The notes under the pieces were generated by a model. It saw only the letters and a list, made by a program, of their open reading frames with translations. It was not told where the DNA came from and did not search any database. DNA of 64,000 nucleotides from positions 1-64,000 of the forward strand of contig NZ_BONE01000046.1 of NCBI RefSeq assembly GCF_016862555.1, in the 5' to 3' direction. Origin of the DNA: Asanoa siamensis. GTDB taxonomy: Bacteria > Actinomycetota > Actinomycetes > Mycobacteriales > Micromonosporaceae. Position numbers and translations under genes: made by a program. Shown piece after piece: positions 19,552 through 28,945 of the stretch (position 1 is its first letter; each line of letters opens with the position of its first letter).

Positions 19552-21546
19552 TCACTGTCCTGTCGGCTGCGCTTCGTACTGCGGCAGCGGCAGCGACGGT
19601 GGTGTGAGCGCCGGCAACCCGTTCCAGCGCAGCAGCCTTCGGCGGCGAAGGTCCAGCGCGGTGTCGATGACGTCGTCAACGCTCGCCCCGGCGACCTGCG
19701 CGATGGCCGTGAGAGGACGGTCGCCGTCGGCCAACTGCAGCACCGCGGCCGCGACCCCATCGGTTTGCGCCTCCAAGATGTCGGTGGCCGCCGGTGCGAG
19801 AGCACCGAAGTCCGGGGCAGAGACCTCGACCGGCCCGAGAAACACCCGGTCCAATCGCGACCCGTAGAGGCAGTCGAGGGCTTCCTCTGGCCTTTCCACG
19901 ATGGGCATTCCGCGAAGGTTGAACGACGTGTTTAGCAGCACCGGTAGCCCGGTTAGCCGGTCGAATGCCTCCAGCAGCCCCCTGAAGCTGCCGGGCAGGT
20001 CGGCTGCCACTGTTTGCACCCGGCAGGTGCCGTCGACATGGACGATCTCGGTGACCTGGCCGCGGGCGTGCTGCGCCACCGGCCACACCTGCAGCATGAA
20101 CGGGCTGTCGGGGGTAGCCATCTCGAACCACTTGTCGGCCCGCTCGGCCAGCACCGCGCCGGCGAATGGGCGGAACGTCTCCCGGAACTTGACCTTGTGG
20201 TTGAGGACGTCCTTCATGCCGGGGATCCCGGGGTGGCACAGGATGGAGCGGGCGCCTAGAGCGCGGGGGCCGAGCTCACCGCGGTCGTCGAACCAACCGA
20301 TGATCTGTCCCTCCGCGATCGCCTTGGCGGCCGCGGCGGCGGCGTCCGCCATCGAGCAATGCTCGATCGGCTCCAGCCCCCATCCCCGCGCCAATGCGGG
20401 AATGTCCCGGCCGGTCAGCCGGGGCGGCCCGAGATAGACGTGCCGGAGCCGCGGTGCCGGCCCGGCCTTGAGCTGCCGGCCCGCAGCGGCGGTGAGGTTG
20501 TGGTGTGCGTACAACGCGGCGCCGGCAGCGTTGCCGTCGTCGGTGGCGGCGGGAAACACCGACAGCCGGTCGATCGGGGCGTCTCTGAGTAGCCGGGCGT
20601 TGAGTACAGAGTTGAGGAAGCATCCGCCACTGAGTACCAGCGACGGCAGGTTGGTTCGTGAGACGAGGTCACGGACCAGATATAGGCAGGCTTCCTCGAA
20701 CTCGATCTGGATCTGGGCGGCGAGGTCGCGATGTTTGTCCTGCAGCGGTGCGCCGGCCGGACGGGGCAGCAGGCGCAGGCCCGCGGCGTCACGGACGGCG
20801 AAGCCGAGGCCGACGAGCGACGCGGCGGCGCGGTCGAACCTCAGCCCGCCCGGCGTCACGTCGATGAACAGGGTTTCCCTGCTAATCCGCTTGCCGAACG
20901 GAGCAAGGCCCATCGTCTTGCCGGCATCGTCGTAGGTGCCAGCTTCGAAGAACCCGAGAGCCAGGGTGATCACGCGGTAGAGCTCTCCGATGCCGCTGAG
21001 CTGCTCGGGCAGCCCGATCGTCCCGTCCTGCCGCATTCGGCCCGCGATCCGATGATGGTCGCGCTCGTTGCGCAGGACGACCTGCGGCATCTCGCCCGGC
21101 CGGAAGGCGAACCCGGTCTCGCGTTCGCGGCCGGCGCCGTAGCGCGAGCCGTAGGCGTCGACGACCAGCGCCGAGGCCTGCTCGAATCCCGATGTGTAGA
21201 ACGCCGCTGAGGCGTGCGCGAGGTGGTGCGCCGGATGCGGCATTGCGAGCCGCCTGGCCTCGGGCACGATAAGGCCGAGGCTGTCGGCAAGCTGATCCTC
21301 GTCCTGCTGGTCGCGTGATTCGGTGGATGTCGCAATCCAGTGGTCGATGTCGGCGGTCGAAAGCCGTTCGCCGTCGAGCACTTCGCGGGTGAGCCGGGCC
21401 ATCGCGGCGGCGTAGGCATGCGCCGCTACGACACCTCGCTTGATGCGGCAGCTGCGCTCGAGCGCTGCCGCGGCACGGATCCGGCCGTCGTCGACCAGGC
21501 AGACGCTGCTGTCGTGGCTGAGGTTGTAGCCGATGACGAGAGGCAT
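19552..21546 (-). CDS. O-carbamoyltransferase (NodU/CmcH/TobZ family)
   Basis: This 664-residue enzyme is of the carbamoyltransferase family. The N-terminal part starts IGYNLSHDSSVCLVDDG and has the His-rich metal site MPHPAHHLAHA. The C-terminal part has the conserved ATP/carbamoyl-adenylate motif RGELGPRALGARSI. It would transfer a carbamoyl group from carbamoyl phosphate to a hydroxyl, on a sugar or a hydroxylated residue. The last 90 or so residues go beyond the usual family length and look like a small winged-helix or PqqD-like domain (AQVAGASVDDVIDTALDL). The ATG has a GGAG ribosome site. The neighbouring glycosyltransferase makes a carbamoylated sugar one possible outcome. Confidence 0.93.
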   Translation of the reverse strand: MPLVIGYNLSHDSSVCLVDDGRIRAAAALERSCRIKRGVVAAHAYAAAMARLTREVLDGERLSTADIDHWIATSTESRDQQDEDQLADSLGLIVPEARRLAMPHPAHHLAHASAAFYTSGFEQASALVVDAYGSRYGAGRERETGFAFRPGEMPQVVLRNERDHHRIAGRMRQDGTIGLPEQLSGIGELYRVITLALGFFEAGTYDDAGKTMGLAPFGKRISRETLFIDVTPGGLRFDRAAASLVGLGFAVRDAAGLRLLPRPAGAPLQDKHRDLAAQIQIEFEEACLYLVRDLVSRTNLPSLVLSGGCFLNSVLNARLLRDAPIDRLSVFPAATDDGNAAGAALYAHHNLTAAAGRQLKAGPAPRLRHVYLGPPRLTGRDIPALARGWGLEPIEHCSMADAAAAAAKAIAEGQIIGWFDDRGELGPRALGARSILCHPGIPGMKDVLNHKVKFRETFRPFAGAVLAERADKWFEMATPDSPFMLQVWPVAQHARGQVTEIVHVDGTCRVQTVAADLPGSFRGLLEAFDRLTGLPVLLNTSFNLRGMPIVERPEEALDCLYGSRLDRVFLGPVEVSAPDFGALAPAATDILEAQTDGVAAAVLQLADGDRPLTAIAQVAGASVDDVIDTALDLRRRRLLRWNGLPALTPPSLPLPQYEAQPTGQ

Positions 21547-21592
21547 GTGGGTGCTCCGGGGAGGAAGAGGGCGGGAGGAGACGACGCCCGGA

Positions 21593-22417
21593 TCAGGACT
21601 TAGAGGTGATCAGCCAGTAACCCCACATGAGTGAGCGCCGGGTGACACCGGCTTCGCCGCCGGTGACGCCGTGTAGTGCGCTGGAGCAGTTGGGCATGAT
21701 GAAGGCGCGGTTAGGGCGGAAGTAGATGTGCCCGGCCGGTGTCCTGCCGGTGTTCGGGCTGAAGGACACGGTCTCGACCTCGTCGGGCGCGATGGCGTAC
21801 GTGGTGGTTCCCCATCGGCGAGTTGATTCGTCGGTGGTTGGTCCACGCAGGTCGAGGTAGAGCACGATGGTTAGCAGCTTCGGCAGCGAGTCGACGTGGG
21901 CACCAAGGGCTTCTGCCTGGCCCCGATCTTGGTTTGCCCATAGCCGGAACCCGGGCTGGGTGATGTTCCGTACGTCGGGGTGAGCGAGGTTGTCCTCGAC
22001 GACGTCGGCGAACCGGGTGAACAAGGCGCGTGTGAGCGGAGCCGAGCGTGTGAGCCGAGCCAGGCTTCCCCAGGTGTCCGGCGTGTCGACGGTTTCGGGC
22101 TTCCAGCTCTGCAGCCCGGCGCTGTGGCGTGAGCCGACATGTTTCGCGCTGCCGCCCCCGACGTTGACGGGGTTCAACGTCAGCTGCGGCCAGTCGCGCA
22201 GCACGTCCTGGTAGAGGGGGTCGGGGAGGAAACCGTCGACCGTGGCGACGGTGAACGGCTCCTGGGAAACGCGGGCGCGCCCGATAGAGAAGGCGAGCTC
22301 GGCGGCGTGGGGTTCGTTCTCGGTGCCGGCCCCGGGCCCTGAGCAGTAAGCGTCCAGATACGCGGCTACCCGCGGATACCTGCTGGTGTCTAGCGGAGGA
22401 GCGGTGGACGTTGTCAC
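21593..22417 (-). CDS. 2OG-Fe(II) oxygenase (prolyl-hydroxylase-like fold)
   Basis: This 274-residue protein is the first gene of the minus-strand cluster. The iron triad is visible: H174 and D176 in LGAHVDSLPK, and H249 in SSALHGVTGG. An Arg pair at 260-261 would bind 2-oxoglutarate. The GTG start has GAGGAAGG about 9 bases upstream. It likely hydroxylates a residue or free precursor. It is a different fold subgroup from the TauD-like enzyme in the same cluster, so two separate oxidations are expected. A 46-base gap separates it from the carbamoyltransferase gene. Confidence 0.85.
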   Translation of the reverse strand: MTTSTAPPLDTSRYPRVAAYLDAYCSGPGAGTENEPHAAELAFSIGRARVSQEPFTVATVDGFLPDPLYQDVLRDWPQLTLNPVNVGGGSAKHVGSRHSAGLQSWKPETVDTPDTWGSLARLTRSAPLTRALFTRFADVVEDNLAHPDVRNITQPGFRLWANQDRGQAEALGAHVDSLPKLLTIVLYLDLRGPTTDESTRRWGTTTYAIAPDEVETVSFSPNTGRTPAGHIYFRPNRAFIMPNCSSALHGVTGGEAGVTRRSLMWGYWLITSKS

Positions 22418-22811
22418 GCTTGTTTCCTTCCTCTACCAGGCGAACCGCACTGCGAGACGTGCGCGACCGTTCCGATCGGGAATGTCGCGGCGCTGGCTAG
22501 ACAAGCGCTTCTGCGGTGGGTTGTGCTGATCACACGACGGTGAGGTAACGGAGGGTGGCGCAGACGTTACGAACGCATGGACCACTGTGCTTCCTGCGCA
22601 GGCTGCGTGTCGAGAGCCGTCTGGCCTGGGAACGCGCACAATTTGTGCGTGTTCCCGGCTTGCGCCATGATGCTGATCTGTGGCTGATCCGCGCTCCGGC
22701 TGCGACAAGGAGCGCTGCCGGAAGCTCAGCCCTCAGGCGGTCTCCGGTGAGGCATCTCGCGCGCGGTTTCGCCAGTTGACGCGGCTCTGCGCTCGGCGTG
22801 ATGGTTGATTC
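22418..22811. promoter_or_regulatory. divergent promoter region between NRPS cluster and XRE regulator
   Basis: This 394-base stretch without a credible gene separates the divergent oxygenase and XRE genes. It must hold promoters for both directions. Its one striking feature is the 29-bp palindrome annotated separately. Short open frames on the minus strand here are low-complexity and were not called. Confidence 0.7.
22628..22656. promoter_or_regulatory. 29-bp palindrome, probable operator
   Basis: The arms are GGGAACGCGCACAA (22628-22641) and TTGTGCGTGTTCCC (22643-22656) around a single central T. Thirteen of the 14 positions pair. A near-perfect palindrome this long in a divergent promoter region is the form of a site bound by a dimeric helix-turn-helix protein. 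The adjacent XRE regulator is the obvious candidate. It could control both its own gene and the NRPS operon. Binding is inferred. Confidence 0.65.
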
Positions 22812-24008
22812 ATGCGCAACGACGAGCACATCGGCGCACGGATTGCGACATGGCGACGGATACGTGGGCATACTCAGCGTCAATTGGCTGAAGGTACGAA
22901 CACCTCCTTGAGCCTTATTCAGAAGATCGAGCGTGGCGAGCGCGCCGCGACAGGCTCGGTGATCTCTGCCGCTTCGCGCTACCTCGGGATCGACCGTGGG
23001 ACGCTCACAGGCCAGCCGTATCTGACCCGCGACCGCGGTGAGAACAACGTGCACGCGTCGGTGACCGCGATTCGCCGAGAACTGGCCTCTTACCAGATGC
23101 CGCCTGAAGACGAGGTGCGTACACCGGACTTGGCGACCCTGGGCGCGCTCACCGCCAAGGTGTCGGCGATGCGCCACCGGGCCGACTTCGATGCCCTCGG
23201 TACCGCGTTGCCGCTGGCCCTGCAACAGCTCAGACATGCCACACACGCGACCTCAGGAACGGCAAGGGAAGCCGTCATGGCAATGCTCGCTGAGGTGTAT
23301 TACGCCGCCCGGCAGCTCACTCACAAGCTTGGCTACTTCGACCTGACGTCGTTGCTCGCGGACCGCTATGGGTGGGCAGCGGGGCAGGCGGGGAACCCAC
23401 ATTTGCAGGCCCTCGCCGATGTCCTACGTGCCGGTGATCTTGACTCCGTCGGCGATTGCCGCAGTGCCCGGACCGTCCTCCGCATGACCACCTCAAGATT
23501 TGATCTCCGCGCACGGTCGTCGAGCGATTTGTCGGTGTGGGGCTGGCTGCACCTCATGTCCGCATACACGGCAGCCCACGCGCGGGACTCCGCCGCCACG
23601 TGGGCGCACTACGAAGAAGCCCGAGCCGCCGCTGAAAGTCTCGCCACCGACCAAGATCACTATCGCCTTGCGTTTGGCCCGACCAACGTTGCTATCTGGG
23701 GGACAGCTCTCGGCGTCGAGTTGATGGACAGCGCGGAGGCGCTCGAACGTGCCCAACACGTGCACCTGACCCCCTCGACGCCTCCTGAGCGTGCTGGGCA
23801 CCATTACATCGACTTAGCACGCGCTCAGCTCCTGCACGGCCGCCGCGATGCCGCGCTGCGATCCCTGCTCACCGCACGGTCAATCACGCCCCAACAAGTC
23901 CGGCACCACCCGCTGGCGCGCGACACCGTCATCACCCTCGCCCAAACCGAGCGCCGCTCAACATCAACGCTGCGTAGTGTCGCCAATTGGATGGGCATCG
24001 AGGATTGA
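22812..24008 (+). CDS. XRE-family transcriptional regulator with helical-repeat C-terminus
   Basis: This is a 398-residue regulator. The N-terminal XRE helix-turn-helix covers about residues 8-62 (IATWRRIRGHTQRQLAEGTN and SLSLIQKIERGE). The remaining 300 or so residues are Ala/Leu-rich helices of the TPR-like type seen in many Streptomyces-type regulators, which often sense a small molecule or peptide. It is divergent from the NRPS cluster and upstream of dnaE in the same direction, with 206 bases between. This fits a pathway-specific regulator. Whether it represses or activates is unknown. Confidence 0.85.
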   Translation: MRNDEHIGARIATWRRIRGHTQRQLAEGTNTSLSLIQKIERGERAATGSVISAASRYLGIDRGTLTGQPYLTRDRGENNVHASVTAIRRELASYQMPPEDEVRTPDLATLGALTAKVSAMRHRADFDALGTALPLALQQLRHATHATSGTAREAVMAMLAEVYYAARQLTHKLGYFDLTSLLADRYGWAAGQAGNPHLQALADVLRAGDLDSVGDCRSARTVLRMTTSRFDLRARSSSDLSVWGWLHLMSAYTAAHARDSAATWAHYEEARAAAESLATDQDHYRLAFGPTNVAIWGTALGVELMDSAEALERAQHVHLTPSTPPERAGHHYIDLARAQLLHGRRDAALRSLLTARSITPQQVRHHPLARDTVITLAQTERRSTSTLRSVANWMGIED

Positions 24009-24214
24009 TCGGCTGCTTGAGGAAGCCACGTGCCAGCAGGCCCTCGCAAGAGACCGACCTGCCCATCTGAGCGTTGTCCCGGCACCAAGACCGGGGTCTC
24101 CTGCCGGCACGGCTGGGGTCGCCTGGCCTCTGGAGTGTCATTCAACCGCGCACCGCGACGGCCACCCCCTGGCCGCTAGGCTGGTTCGCTGGTCGGCGGG
24201 ACAGGGGTGACAGA

Positions 24215-27200
24215 GTGGCAGACTCGTTTGTGCATCTGCATGTGCACACTGAGTATTCAATGCTCGACGGCGCTGCAAGGCTTAAGGAACTCCTGGCCGA
24301 GGCAAAACGACTGGGGATGCCCGCCGCGGCGATCTCCGACCACGGCAACATTCACGGAGCGTACGACTTCCAACAGCAGGCTGTTGCCGCTGGAGTCACG
24401 CCGATCATCGGAGTAGAAGCGTATGTCGCGCCCGACTCGCGGTTCAGTAAAAACCGGGTCAAATGGGGCCGGCCCGAGCAGAAGCGGGACGATGTCGCCG
24501 GCAGTGGCGCCTACACCCACATGACCCTCTGGGCGCGCAACCCGACGGGCCTGCGCAACATGTTCAAGCTGAACTCGCGCGCCTCCATCGAGGGGCAGTT
24601 CGGCAAGTACCCGCGTATGGATCTCGACCTGATAGCCGAGCACGCCGAGGGGATCATGGGCACCACCGGCTGTCCGTCCGGCGCTGTGCAAACCCGGCTG
24701 CGGCTGGGGCAGTTCGATAAGGCGCTCAAGTCCGCTGCGGCGTACCAAGATGCCCTGGGGAAGGAGAACTACTTCCTCGAGATCATGGACCACGGCCTAC
24801 CTATCGAGCGCCAGGTCCGCGACGGCCTGTTGGAGATCGGCAAGAAGCTCGGCATCCCGCCTCTGGTAACCAACGACTCCCATTACACCCACGAGGCGCA
24901 GGCCGAGGCCCACGACGTGCTGCTGTGCGTGCAAACGCAAAGCAATGTCTCGGATCCAGACCGGTTCCGGTTCGACGGGAACGGCTATTTCATCAAGTCC
25001 GCCGAGCAGATGCGGGCAATCGACAGCTCCGATGCGTGGCAGGAGGGCTGCGCCAACACGCTTCTGGTCGCGAGCCGGGTCGAGTCGTACGCCGAGGTGT
25101 TCGCTGAGAAGAACCGGATGCCTCTGTTTCCGGTGCCCGATGGTGAGACGCAGATGTCCTGGCTGCGCAAGGAGACCCTGGCAGGCATGTCTCGCCGGTT
25201 TCCCGCGGGAATTCCGCAGGAGCACCTCGACCGGTGCGAGTACGAACTCGGCATCATCGAGCAGATGGGCTTCCCGTCCTACTTCCTGGTTGTCGCCGAC
25301 CTGCTGCGTTTCGCGCGGGAACGAAAGATCCGGTACGCGCCTGGCCGTGGCTCTGCGACCGGTTGCGACGTCGCCTATGCTTTGGAGATCATCGAGCTCG
25401 ACCCGATCCACCACGGGCTGATCTTTGAGCGGTTCCTAAATCCCGAGCGCATCTCGATGCCTGACATCGACCTCGACTTCGACGAAAGTCGGCGCGGCGA
25501 AATTATCCGGTACATGACCGACACTTATGGCAGCGACAACGTCTGTCAGATCGTCACCTTCGGCACGATCAAGGCTAAGGCCGCCGTCAAAGACGCTGCC
25601 CGGGTGCTCGGCTACCCATTCGCTGTCGGCGACAAGATCACAAAGGCCTTACCGCCGGACGTCATGGGTAAAGGCATCCCGCTGGCCGGCATCTTCGACC
25701 CTTCACATAAGCGATACCACGAGGCCGGTGAAGTTCGAAGCCTGTACGAGCAGGATGCCGACGTCAAGAAAGTCATCGACACCGCGCGAGGGATCGAAGG
25801 GCTGATCCGCCAAACCGGGGTGCACGCGGCCGGCACCATCTTGTCCGGGGATCCCTTGCAGGACGTCATCCCCGTGATCCGCCGCCCCGACGACGGGACC
25901 ATCATCAGCGGTTGGGATTACCCGGCCTGCGAGTCGCTCGGCCTTCTGAAAATGGACTTCCTCGGCCTGCGCAACCTGAAAATCCTTGACGACGCGGTGA
26001 ACAACGTCCGCGCCAACCATGACCCAAACTTCGAGCTGTCGGCTCACCATGACTGGCTCGAAGACGCCGAGACGTACAAGATGCTGGCTACGGGCGAGAC
26101 CCTGGGAGTGTTCCAGCTCGACGGCGGTCCGATGCGTGCCCTACTCAAGTCCATGGCCCCGACCGCGTTTACCGACATCGCGGCTGTTCTCGCCCTCTAC
26201 CGGCCCGGACCGATGGCGGTCAACGCTCACAACGACTACGCCGACCGCAAGAACGGCCGCAAACCAGTCGTGCCGATCCACGAGGAGCTGCGCGAGCCGC
26301 TCGCCGACATCGTCGACGAGACCTACGGGCTGATCGTCTACCAGGAACAGGTGCAAAAGGCCGCTCAGCGCGTCGCCGGATACTCGCTAGGCGCGGCAGA
26401 CCTGCTGCGCCGCGCCATGGGCAAGAAGAAGGCGGAAATCCTCGAGAAGGAGTTTGTCAACTTCAGGGCGGGGATGAAGGCCAACAACTTCTCCGACGAA
26501 GCGATCCAAGCACTGTGGGACGTACTGCTGCCGTTCTCCGGCTACGCGTTCAACAAATCTCATACCGCAGGTTACGGCATCATTAGCTACTGGACCGCCT
26601 ACCTCAAGACGCACTACCCGGCTGAGTACATGGCGGCCCTGCTGACCAGCGTCGGCGACGACAAAGACAAGATGGCAATCTATCTCAACGAGTGCCGCCG
26701 CATGGACGTAACCGTACTGCCACCGGACGTGAACGAATCCACCGGGCCGTTCGCTCCAGTCGACGGGAAGATCCGCTTCGGGCTGAATGCGGTACGCAAC
26801 ATCGGCGCCAACGTCGTAGATTCGATCATCCAGTCCAGGGCCGACAAGGGTCGCTTCACCTCGTTCAACGACTTTATCGACAAGATCGATGTCGTGGTAT
26901 GCAACAAGCGCGTGATTGAATCCCTGATCAAAGCCGGGGCGTTCGACTCACTCGGCGCCACTCGCAAAGGCCTGCTTGAGAAGCACGAAATGGTCGTGGA
27001 TATCGCCGTGGACGTCAAGCGGAAGGAAGCGTACGGCCAGTTCGACCTGTTCAGCGAACCCTCAACCGCGGGGGCACCCGCAGCCGCGGTCGGCTTGCCA
27101 GCCGAATACTCCACCAGCGAATGGGACCGCAAGACCAAGCTCGCCTTCGAACGCGACATGCTCGGGCTTTACATCTCCGATCATCCACTCGCCGGCGCGG

Positions 27201-27757
27201 AACGGTCGCTGAAAAAGGTAGCCGACACGGTAATCGCCGAACTCAACGAGGAAACCCCGGAGCGGCAACCCGTCGTGCTCGCCGGGCTGATATCCGCAGT
27301 CGAGCGCAGAGTCACCAAAGACGGAAAAATCTGGGCTATCATCAAGCTCGAAGACCCTACCGGCAGCATCGACGTGCTCTTCTTCGCCAAGACCTACGAG
27401 CTGTTCGGCCACGAACTCATTGCCGATCGCATCGTCGCCGTGCAAGGTAGGGTTAACCACCGCGATGGCGCCGTAAGCATCTTTGGCTCGGATCTGAAGA
27501 TTCTCGAACTATCCGACAGCGACCTCGCCGAACACCCACCAATCAAACTCATCATGGACGTCGCTCGAGTCAACGCGGTGCTGGTCAACGATCTCAAACA
27601 CGTGCTGCAGGGCTACCCGGGCAAATCACCGGTGCACGTCAAGCTGCGCAATGGTGCCCGGGTCACTGAGCTTCAGCTAGCCGTCCGGGTCGAGCCGTCA
27701 CCGGCGCTCAACAGTGAGCTCAAGGGCTTACTCGGGGCAGGATGCCTGGACTCATGA
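24215..27757 (+). CDS. dnaE: DNA polymerase III alpha subunit (DnaE), probable second copy
   Basis: This 1,180-residue replicative polymerase starts at the GTG at 24215 (VADSFVHLHVHTEYS), preceded by GGGG. A 47-codon upstream extension is Arg/Pro-rich and was rejected. The PHP domain HLHVHTEYS, the catalytic aspartates in PDIDLDFDE near residue 418, the fingers motif YAPGRGSATG and a beta-clamp-binding QFDLF at about 942-946 are all present, so the protein looks functional. It resembles DnaE1 more than the mutagenic DnaE2. By eye it is less GC-extreme than its neighbours. It sits beside an antibiotic-type cluster and its likely regulator, not among housekeeping genes. It may be a drug-resistant target copy; if the genome has no other DnaE1 it is simply the replicative enzyme. 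Confidence 0.93.
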   Translation: MADSFVHLHVHTEYSMLDGAARLKELLAEAKRLGMPAAAISDHGNIHGAYDFQQQAVAAGVTPIIGVEAYVAPDSRFSKNRVKWGRPEQKRDDVAGSGAYTHMTLWARNPTGLRNMFKLNSRASIEGQFGKYPRMDLDLIAEHAEGIMGTTGCPSGAVQTRLRLGQFDKALKSAAAYQDALGKENYFLEIMDHGLPIERQVRDGLLEIGKKLGIPPLVTNDSHYTHEAQAEAHDVLLCVQTQSNVSDPDRFRFDGNGYFIKSAEQMRAIDSSDAWQEGCANTLLVASRVESYAEVFAEKNRMPLFPVPDGETQMSWLRKETLAGMSRRFPAGIPQEHLDRCEYELGIIEQMGFPSYFLVVADLLRFARERKIRYAPGRGSATGCDVAYALEIIELDPIHHGLIFERFLNPERISMPDIDLDFDESRRGEIIRYMTDTYGSDNVCQIVTFGTIKAKAAVKDAARVLGYPFAVGDKITKALPPDVMGKGIPLAGIFDPSHKRYHEAGEVRSLYEQDADVKKVIDTARGIEGLIRQTGVHAAGTILSGDPLQDVIPVIRRPDDGTIISGWDYPACESLGLLKMDFLGLRNLKILDDAVNNVRANHDPNFELSAHHDWLEDAETYKMLATGETLGVFQLDGGPMRALLKSMAPTAFTDIAAVLALYRPGPMAVNAHNDYADRKNGRKPVVPIHEELREPLADIVDETYGLIVYQEQVQKAAQRVAGYSLGAADLLRRAMGKKKAEILEKEFVNFRAGMKANNFSDEAIQALWDVLLPFSGYAFNKSHTAGYGIISYWTAYLKTHYPAEYMAALLTSVGDDKDKMAIYLNECRRMDVTVLPPDVNESTGPFAPVDGKIRFGLNAVRNIGANVVDSIIQSRADKGRFTSFNDFIDKIDVVVCNKRVIESLIKAGAFDSLGATRKGLLEKHEMVVDIAVDVKRKEAYGQFDLFSEPSTAGAPAAAVGLPAEYSTSEWDRKTKLAFERDMLGLYISDHPLAGAERSLKKVADTVIAELNEETPERQPVVLAGLISAVERRVTKDGKIWAIIKLEDPTGSIDVLFFAKTYELFGHELIADRIVAVQGRVNHRDGAVSIFGSDLKILELSDSDLAEHPPIKLIMDVARVNAVLVNDLKHVLQGYPGKSPVHVKLRNGARVTELQLAVRVEPSPALNSELKGLLGAGCLDS

Positions 27758-28074
27758 CCGCCATCGCCAGCAACGGCAACCGGTGCCCTGTCTGCGACAC
27801 CGAGGTCATCCTCGCCGCAGATCGGCCCCATCCGCGGTTCCCCGCTGCGATGCATCGACAGTACCTGTGCCCGGTCTGCCACCGTGACGATCCCGCTGCC
27901 AGTGGCCTGCTAGCGTTCTTCGCCGTCCACCCGATGGTCGAACTATCCACATCCGACACGTTCGCCGCCCTGGTTCGGGAATGGCTCGATCGGGTGCCGG
28001 ATCCGCCAATGGTGTCCGACGAGGATTTCGATGCCGACGTGGAGGCGTGGCGGCGTGGCGATTTCGACGGGTGA
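27754..28074 (+). CDS. small zinc-ribbon-like hypothetical protein
   Basis: This 106-residue protein has two CPVC motifs (RCPVCDTEVI and LCPVCHRDD) about 34 residues apart, the pattern of a four-cysteine zinc site. The C-terminal half is acidic. The ATG at 27754 makes an ATGA overlap with the end of dnaE, so the two are co-translated. That coupling is the only clue to function and might mean an accessory to this polymerase copy. I do not recognise a family. Confidence 0.7.
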   Translation: MTAIASNGNRCPVCDTEVILAADRPHPRFPAAMHRQYLCPVCHRDDPAASGLLAFFAVHPMVELSTSDTFAALVREWLDRVPDPPMVSDEDFDADVEAWRRGDFDG

Positions 28075-28286
28075 ACGTTCGGCCCCACGCACCACCATCA
28101 TTGTCACCTTGCGGATCGCCGGCCGGCACCCTTGCAGATCTCCGACGCGCTGGTTATCGATGACGCGGCTGTCACCCAATACGGTGTAGGGTCCGCCGAT
28201 CGATGAGCTCGCAGGCCTTCGAGCACTCGACGGCGCTCGCCTGGCCGGACGTCCCCAGCCTCGAGACGAATAAGGAGACCCCGCCG

Positions 28287-28862
28287 GTGGGTTTGGACCC
28301 CGTACACGAGGTGCTCGGCGCCGAGCCGGTCGAGTTCACCAATGCCGGCGAGCTGGCCGATCTGGTAACCCGGCTGCCGGGCGACACACCTCTGGTGATC
28401 GCCCACGCCATCCGGATCGATCCGGCCCTGCCCGGCAGCGACGACGAGGAACGCACCACGGCCGCCGCTCAGGCGCTCATGTTGCCCCAGCTGGTCGAGG
28501 TCGGCGCGCAACTCGAGCACCGGTCCGTGCCCGCAGTGCAGCTCGGCGCGTTCTACGCGGCCCAGGGCCGGCCGGTGCCTGCGGTCACCGTGCCGGCCGG
28601 GCCGCACGAGCGGGCCGTCGAGGCGATCCTCGCCGGTGACGACGACACCATGTTCGCCGCGTTCGAGGAACTGCTGCGATTCGTGGCCGGCTCACTGGAC
28701 GGCCAAGAGGACGCGGCGCTGTACGAGCAGCTCGCGGACGACCCCGACCTCACCGCGCAGGCCGAGCTCGACGCCGCCCTGCTGCGCCATGCCGCCGACC
28801 GACTCGCAGCCCTGCATCAGCGCGTCACCGCCTACCTGAGCGATCCGGGCCGGACCCGTTGA
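28287..28862 (+). CDS. hypothetical acidic protein
   Basis: This protein has about 191 residues from the GTG at 28287, which has AAGGAG nine bases upstream. An in-frame ATG at 28203 is possible but lacks a good ribosome site. The middle is predicted beta-rich (DTPLVIAHAIRID), and the C-terminal 90 residues are helical and Glu/Ala-rich. No known motif is visible. It lies upstream of two further hypothetical genes in the same direction. Confidence 0.6.
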   Translation: MGLDPVHEVLGAEPVEFTNAGELADLVTRLPGDTPLVIAHAIRIDPALPGSDDEERTTAAAQALMLPQLVEVGAQLEHRSVPAVQLGAFYAAQGRPVPAVTVPAGPHERAVEAILAGDDDTMFAAFEELLRFVAGSLDGQEDAALYEQLADDPDLTAQAELDAALLRHAADRLAALHQRVTAYLSDPGRTR

Positions 28863-28945
28863 TCTCGAAGGAGTGCGGGGGGATCGCGGGTGCCGACCGT
28901 CAGGCACCATCACGAACGGACGCCACGACACAGATGGGATCTCGC

